From DATGUN01 sp035301285 (lineage in GTDB: Bacteria; Bacillota; Bacilli; Bacillales; Amphibacillaceae), in assembly GCA_035301285.1 (NCBI GenBank), contig DATGUN010000092.1:1-17025 (forward strand): a stretch of 17,025 nucleotides of DNA, read 5' to 3'. The notes beneath the pieces are model-generated. The model was not told where the DNA came from. It was given only the letters and a program-made list of their open reading frames with translations, and did no database searches. Each line of letters starts with the position of its first letter. The stretch's first letter is position 1. A program made the position numbers and the translations under genes. Positions 15,174 through 17,025 of the stretch are shown here, in pieces.

Positions 15174-16108
15174 TCCGGTTTCACCCCTTCCTGTTTCCAT
15201 CTTGTATACCAATCCAGAGCAAGTTGATAGGGATCGCTATCTGCTTTGATTTGCCACTCGTTGGTCGTATCGATAAAGTGCCTGACATCGCGCCAAATTT
15301 CTTCGCGGATAAGTTCATATACTTCCAACGTTTTTTGATCTTGCTTGCGTGCTGCGCCTTCAGTTGATTGCTCGAGCATGGTATGGTGCGCTTTCAAATG
15401 TTCCCATAGCTTATCGATTCCTTTATCATCGGTGGCAATCGTTTTTATGATAGCTTTGTCCGCTTCATTTTCAGGAAGCATCATCACGAGCTCTTTCACA
15501 AGCGCCTTTAATTTCCCGAACCCAGGCAGATCCGCTTTATTAATGACGAATAAATCCGCTATTTCCATAATGCCGGCCTTGAAAATCTGCAAGACATCAC
15601 CACTGTTTGGTGTAAGTACCACTGCTGTCGTATCGGCAATTTTCATGATATCAAGTTCTGATTGACCGACGCCGACTGTTTCAACGATGATACAATCAAA
15701 TCCAAACGCATCACATAACCTGATGGAATCTTTTGTCGCCCGTGCCAGACCGCCAAGACTCCCGCGCGTCGCCATGCTGCGGATAAACACGCCATCATCA
15801 GTGAAATGCTCATTCATCCGAATCCGATCCCCCAGAAGAGCACCCCCGCTGAAAGGACTTGTCGGATCGACAGCAATGACCGCTACCGTCTTCCCTTCCT
15901 TCCTGATGGTTGTGATCAGCCGATTGACAAGTGAACTTTTCCCTGCCCCAGGTGAGCCCGTTATGCCAATGTAATGCGCATGGCGATCTAGTGAAAAAAC
16001 ATCACGCAGCATTTCCAGCTTTTCAGGGGTATCATTCTCAATGGTTGTAATCCCCCGAGCTAGTGCACGAATATCTTGATTGGCAATTTTTTCGACGAGT
16101 GGATGCAT
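15170..16108 (-). CDS. meaB: MeaB/ArgK-family GTPase, B12-mutase chaperone
   Basis: This 312-residue P-loop G3E GTPase loads and protects adenosylcobalamin on acyl-CoA mutases, classically methylmalonyl-CoA mutase. Motifs: Walker A GSPGAGKSS (51-59), DPTSPFSGGALLGDR (81-95), ETVGVGQSE (143-151) and NKAD (200-203), plus a C-terminal helical dimerisation arm (about 260-312). The start is ATG at 16108 with AAGGA 9 nt upstream. Its TGA overlaps the tetR ATG. It is notable that a free-standing MeaB sits beside IcmF, which already contains its own chaperone domain; a separate methylmalonyl-CoA mutase elsewhere in the genome is the likely client. Upstream lies repeat DNA, so the promoter is not obvious. 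Confidence 0.95.
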   Translation of the reverse strand: MHPLVEKIANQDIRALARGITTIENDTPEKLEMLRDVFSLDRHAHYIGITGSPGAGKSSLVNRLITTIRKEGKTVAVIAVDPTSPFSGGALLGDRIRMNEHFTDDGVFIRSMATRGSLGGLARATKDSIRLCDAFGFDCIIVETVGVGQSELDIMKIADTTAVVLTPNSGDVLQIFKAGIMEIADLFVINKADLPGFGKLKALVKELVMMLPENEADKAIIKTIATDDKGIDKLWEHLKAHHTMLEQSTEGAARKQDQKTLEVYELIREEIWRDVRHFIDTTNEWQIKADSDPYQLALDWYTRWKQEGVKPE

Positions 16109-16154
16109 GTAGTGATGTCCTTTCTACAACTTGTCAAAGGAGAATTCCCTCTCT

Positions 16155-16350
16155 CCATGTGACTTTCGTTGGCTTTAGGATATGGCTGCCGATGTGACTT
16201 CATCTTGGCTTTAGGATTCGGAGGCCGGTGTGACCTCATCTTGGCTTCTGGATTCGGAGGCCGTTGTGATCTCATCTTGGCTTCTGGATTCGGAGGCCGG
16301 CGTGACCTCATCTTGGCTTCAGGTTCGGAGGCCATTGTGACCTCATCTTG
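16155..16350. repeat. 36-bp tandem repeat array C (about 5.5 units)
   Basis: Units phased on GGATTCGG start at 16178, 16214, 16250, 16286 and 16322, exactly 36 bp apart; the last has a one-base deletion and a partial copy precedes the first. The core of each unit is TGTGACCTCATCTTGGCTTC. Central units differ by only a few bases. Because 36 is 12 codons, plus (GFGGRCDLILAS) and minus (RPPNPEAKMRSH) frames both stay open. It lies immediately upstream of meaB. Confidence 0.9.
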
Positions 16351-16444
16351 AAATGGGATTTGACTTGATTATCGACTAATTCTTCAGCAATGACCTACAC
16401 TGTTTGATTTACAACTGCCCTTTTCCGACAGTAATTAGATTTAA

Positions 16445-16996
16445 CCTAATTAGTGCTCCGTTTTGGACTTTATTTAACTTTAAATTTGAGTTGTACCTAA
16501 TTAGCGATCCATTTCGGGCCTTATTTAACTTTAAATCACATTTGTACCTAATTAGTGCTCCGTTTCGGGCTTTATTTAACTTTAAATCTCATTTGTACCT
16601 AATTAGTGCTCCATTTCAGGCCTTATTTAACTTTAAATCTCATTTGTACCTAATTAGCGATCCATTTCGGGCTTTATTTAACTTTAAATCTCATTTGTAC
16701 CTAATTAGCGATCCATTTCGGGCCGTATTTAACTTTAAATCTCATTTGTACCTAATTAGCGATCCATTTCGGACTTTATTTAACTTTAAATCACTTTTGT
16801 ACCTAATTAGTGCTCCAATTACGGTCTTATTTAACTTTAAATCTCATTTGTACCTAATTAGCGCTCCAATTACGGTCGTATTTAACTTTAAATCAGAATT
16901 CTACCTCATTAACGTTCCAACCAAAGCTTTATTTAACGTTAAATCGTATTTGCATCTCATTAACATTCCATTCGAGAAGATCATGCCGATTCGCGC
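16445..16996. repeat. 51-bp tandem repeat array B (11 units)
   Basis: Copies phased on CCTAATTAG start at 16445 and recur exactly every 51 bp up to 16955. The first nine units carry the perfect 8-bp palindrome CTAATTAG; the last two have CTCATTAA and are otherwise more diverged, as expected at an array edge. Each unit also has TTTAACTTTAAAT (TTTAACGTTAAAT in the last). The plus frame starting at 16446 has no stop (unit peptide LISDPFRALFNFKSHLY and variants) and stays open from 16380 to the window end; the other five frames are closed within a typical unit. No start codon with a ribosome binding site serves it. Confidence 0.92.
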
Positions 16997-17025
16997 ACAT
17001 CGTTCAATCGAAAATCTTTCAAAGT

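Larger units (their letters stand above)
16109..17025. other. Gene-free repeat region upstream of meaB
   Basis: Over 900 bp without a convincing gene hold two separate tandem arrays (36 bp and 51 bp). Between them, 16351-16445 is unique DNA with one partial 51-bp motif (TAATTAG at 16432). The last 30 bases look unique but are too short to assign. The minus frame over 16060-16335 encodes 12-residue repeats (RPPNPEAKMRSH) but overlaps the start of meaB and is most simply a by-product of the array. No terminator of an upstream operon was seen. Confidence 0.55.

Noticed and set aside
16060..16335. 91-residue minus frame of 12-residue repeats (RPPNPEAKMRSH) running into meaB
   Set aside because: It overlaps the meaB start in another frame. 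Its GATGAGG-like ribosome binding site is part of the repeat unit itself, and the plus strand is equally open, so the frame follows from the 36-bp period.
16155..16996. Arrays as a CRISPR locus
   Set aside because: The repeats are directly adjacent, with no unique spacers between conserved repeats, and no cas gene is present in the window.

Overview
The window looks like chromosomal DNA from a low-to-moderate GC, endospore-forming member of the Bacilli (Bacillaceae/Planococcaceae type). The evidence is the gene order rpoE-pyrG-spo0F-tal-murA-glpX-rho, which is the conserved order around B. subtilis spo0F, together with strong Shine-Dalgarno sites, frequent GTG/TTG starts, a CcpA-type cre box and a sigma-H-type promoter with a 0A box before spo0F. 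A MeaB-TetR-IcmF cluster directly upstream of rpoE suggests a Planococcaceae-like (for example Sporosarcina-like) genome, but the species cannot be fixed from the sequence alone.

Layout, left to right. 1-579: noncoding, with a leftward promoter, ribosome binding site and start codon for a gene that leaves the window at base 5, and a cre box before the only rightward gene. 580-1833 (+): an OFA-type major facilitator transporter. 1834-2504: a 51-bp tandem array and the probable rho terminator. All remaining genes are on the minus strand: rho (2505-3785), glpX (4298-5269), murA (5475-6761), a TalC-type transaldolase (6879-7520), spo0F (7801-8160), pyrG (8424-10052), rpoE delta subunit (10335-10871), icmF (11152-14391), a TetR regulator (14544-15173) and meaB (15170-16108). 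16109-17025 has no convincing gene and holds two further tandem arrays, with periods of 36 bp and 51 bp.

The right block (meaB, tetR, icmF) is a coenzyme-B12 acyl-CoA mutase unit with its GTPase chaperone and a regulator, probably part of branched-chain or fatty acyl-CoA catabolism. The left block mixes central carbon metabolism (tal, glpX), wall synthesis (murA), CTP synthesis (pyrG), the sporulation phosphorelay (spo0F) and transcription (rpoE, rho). Each unit seems to have its own control: a pyrG leader with a GGGC start and a terminator hairpin like the B. subtilis reiterative-transcription attenuator, a sigma-H promoter for spo0F, and clear terminators after icmF, pyrG and glpX.

The most striking observation is in pyrG. 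The synthetase domain is intact, but the glutaminase nucleophile Cys is Gly (GIGLGMH instead of GICLGMQ), and three other positions at the glutamine site are also changed. This predicts an ammonia-dependent CTP synthase. The second notable feature is three unrelated minisatellite arrays in gaps of an otherwise conserved locus. All have periods divisible by three, and the largest keeps a single open frame through eleven units to the window edge.
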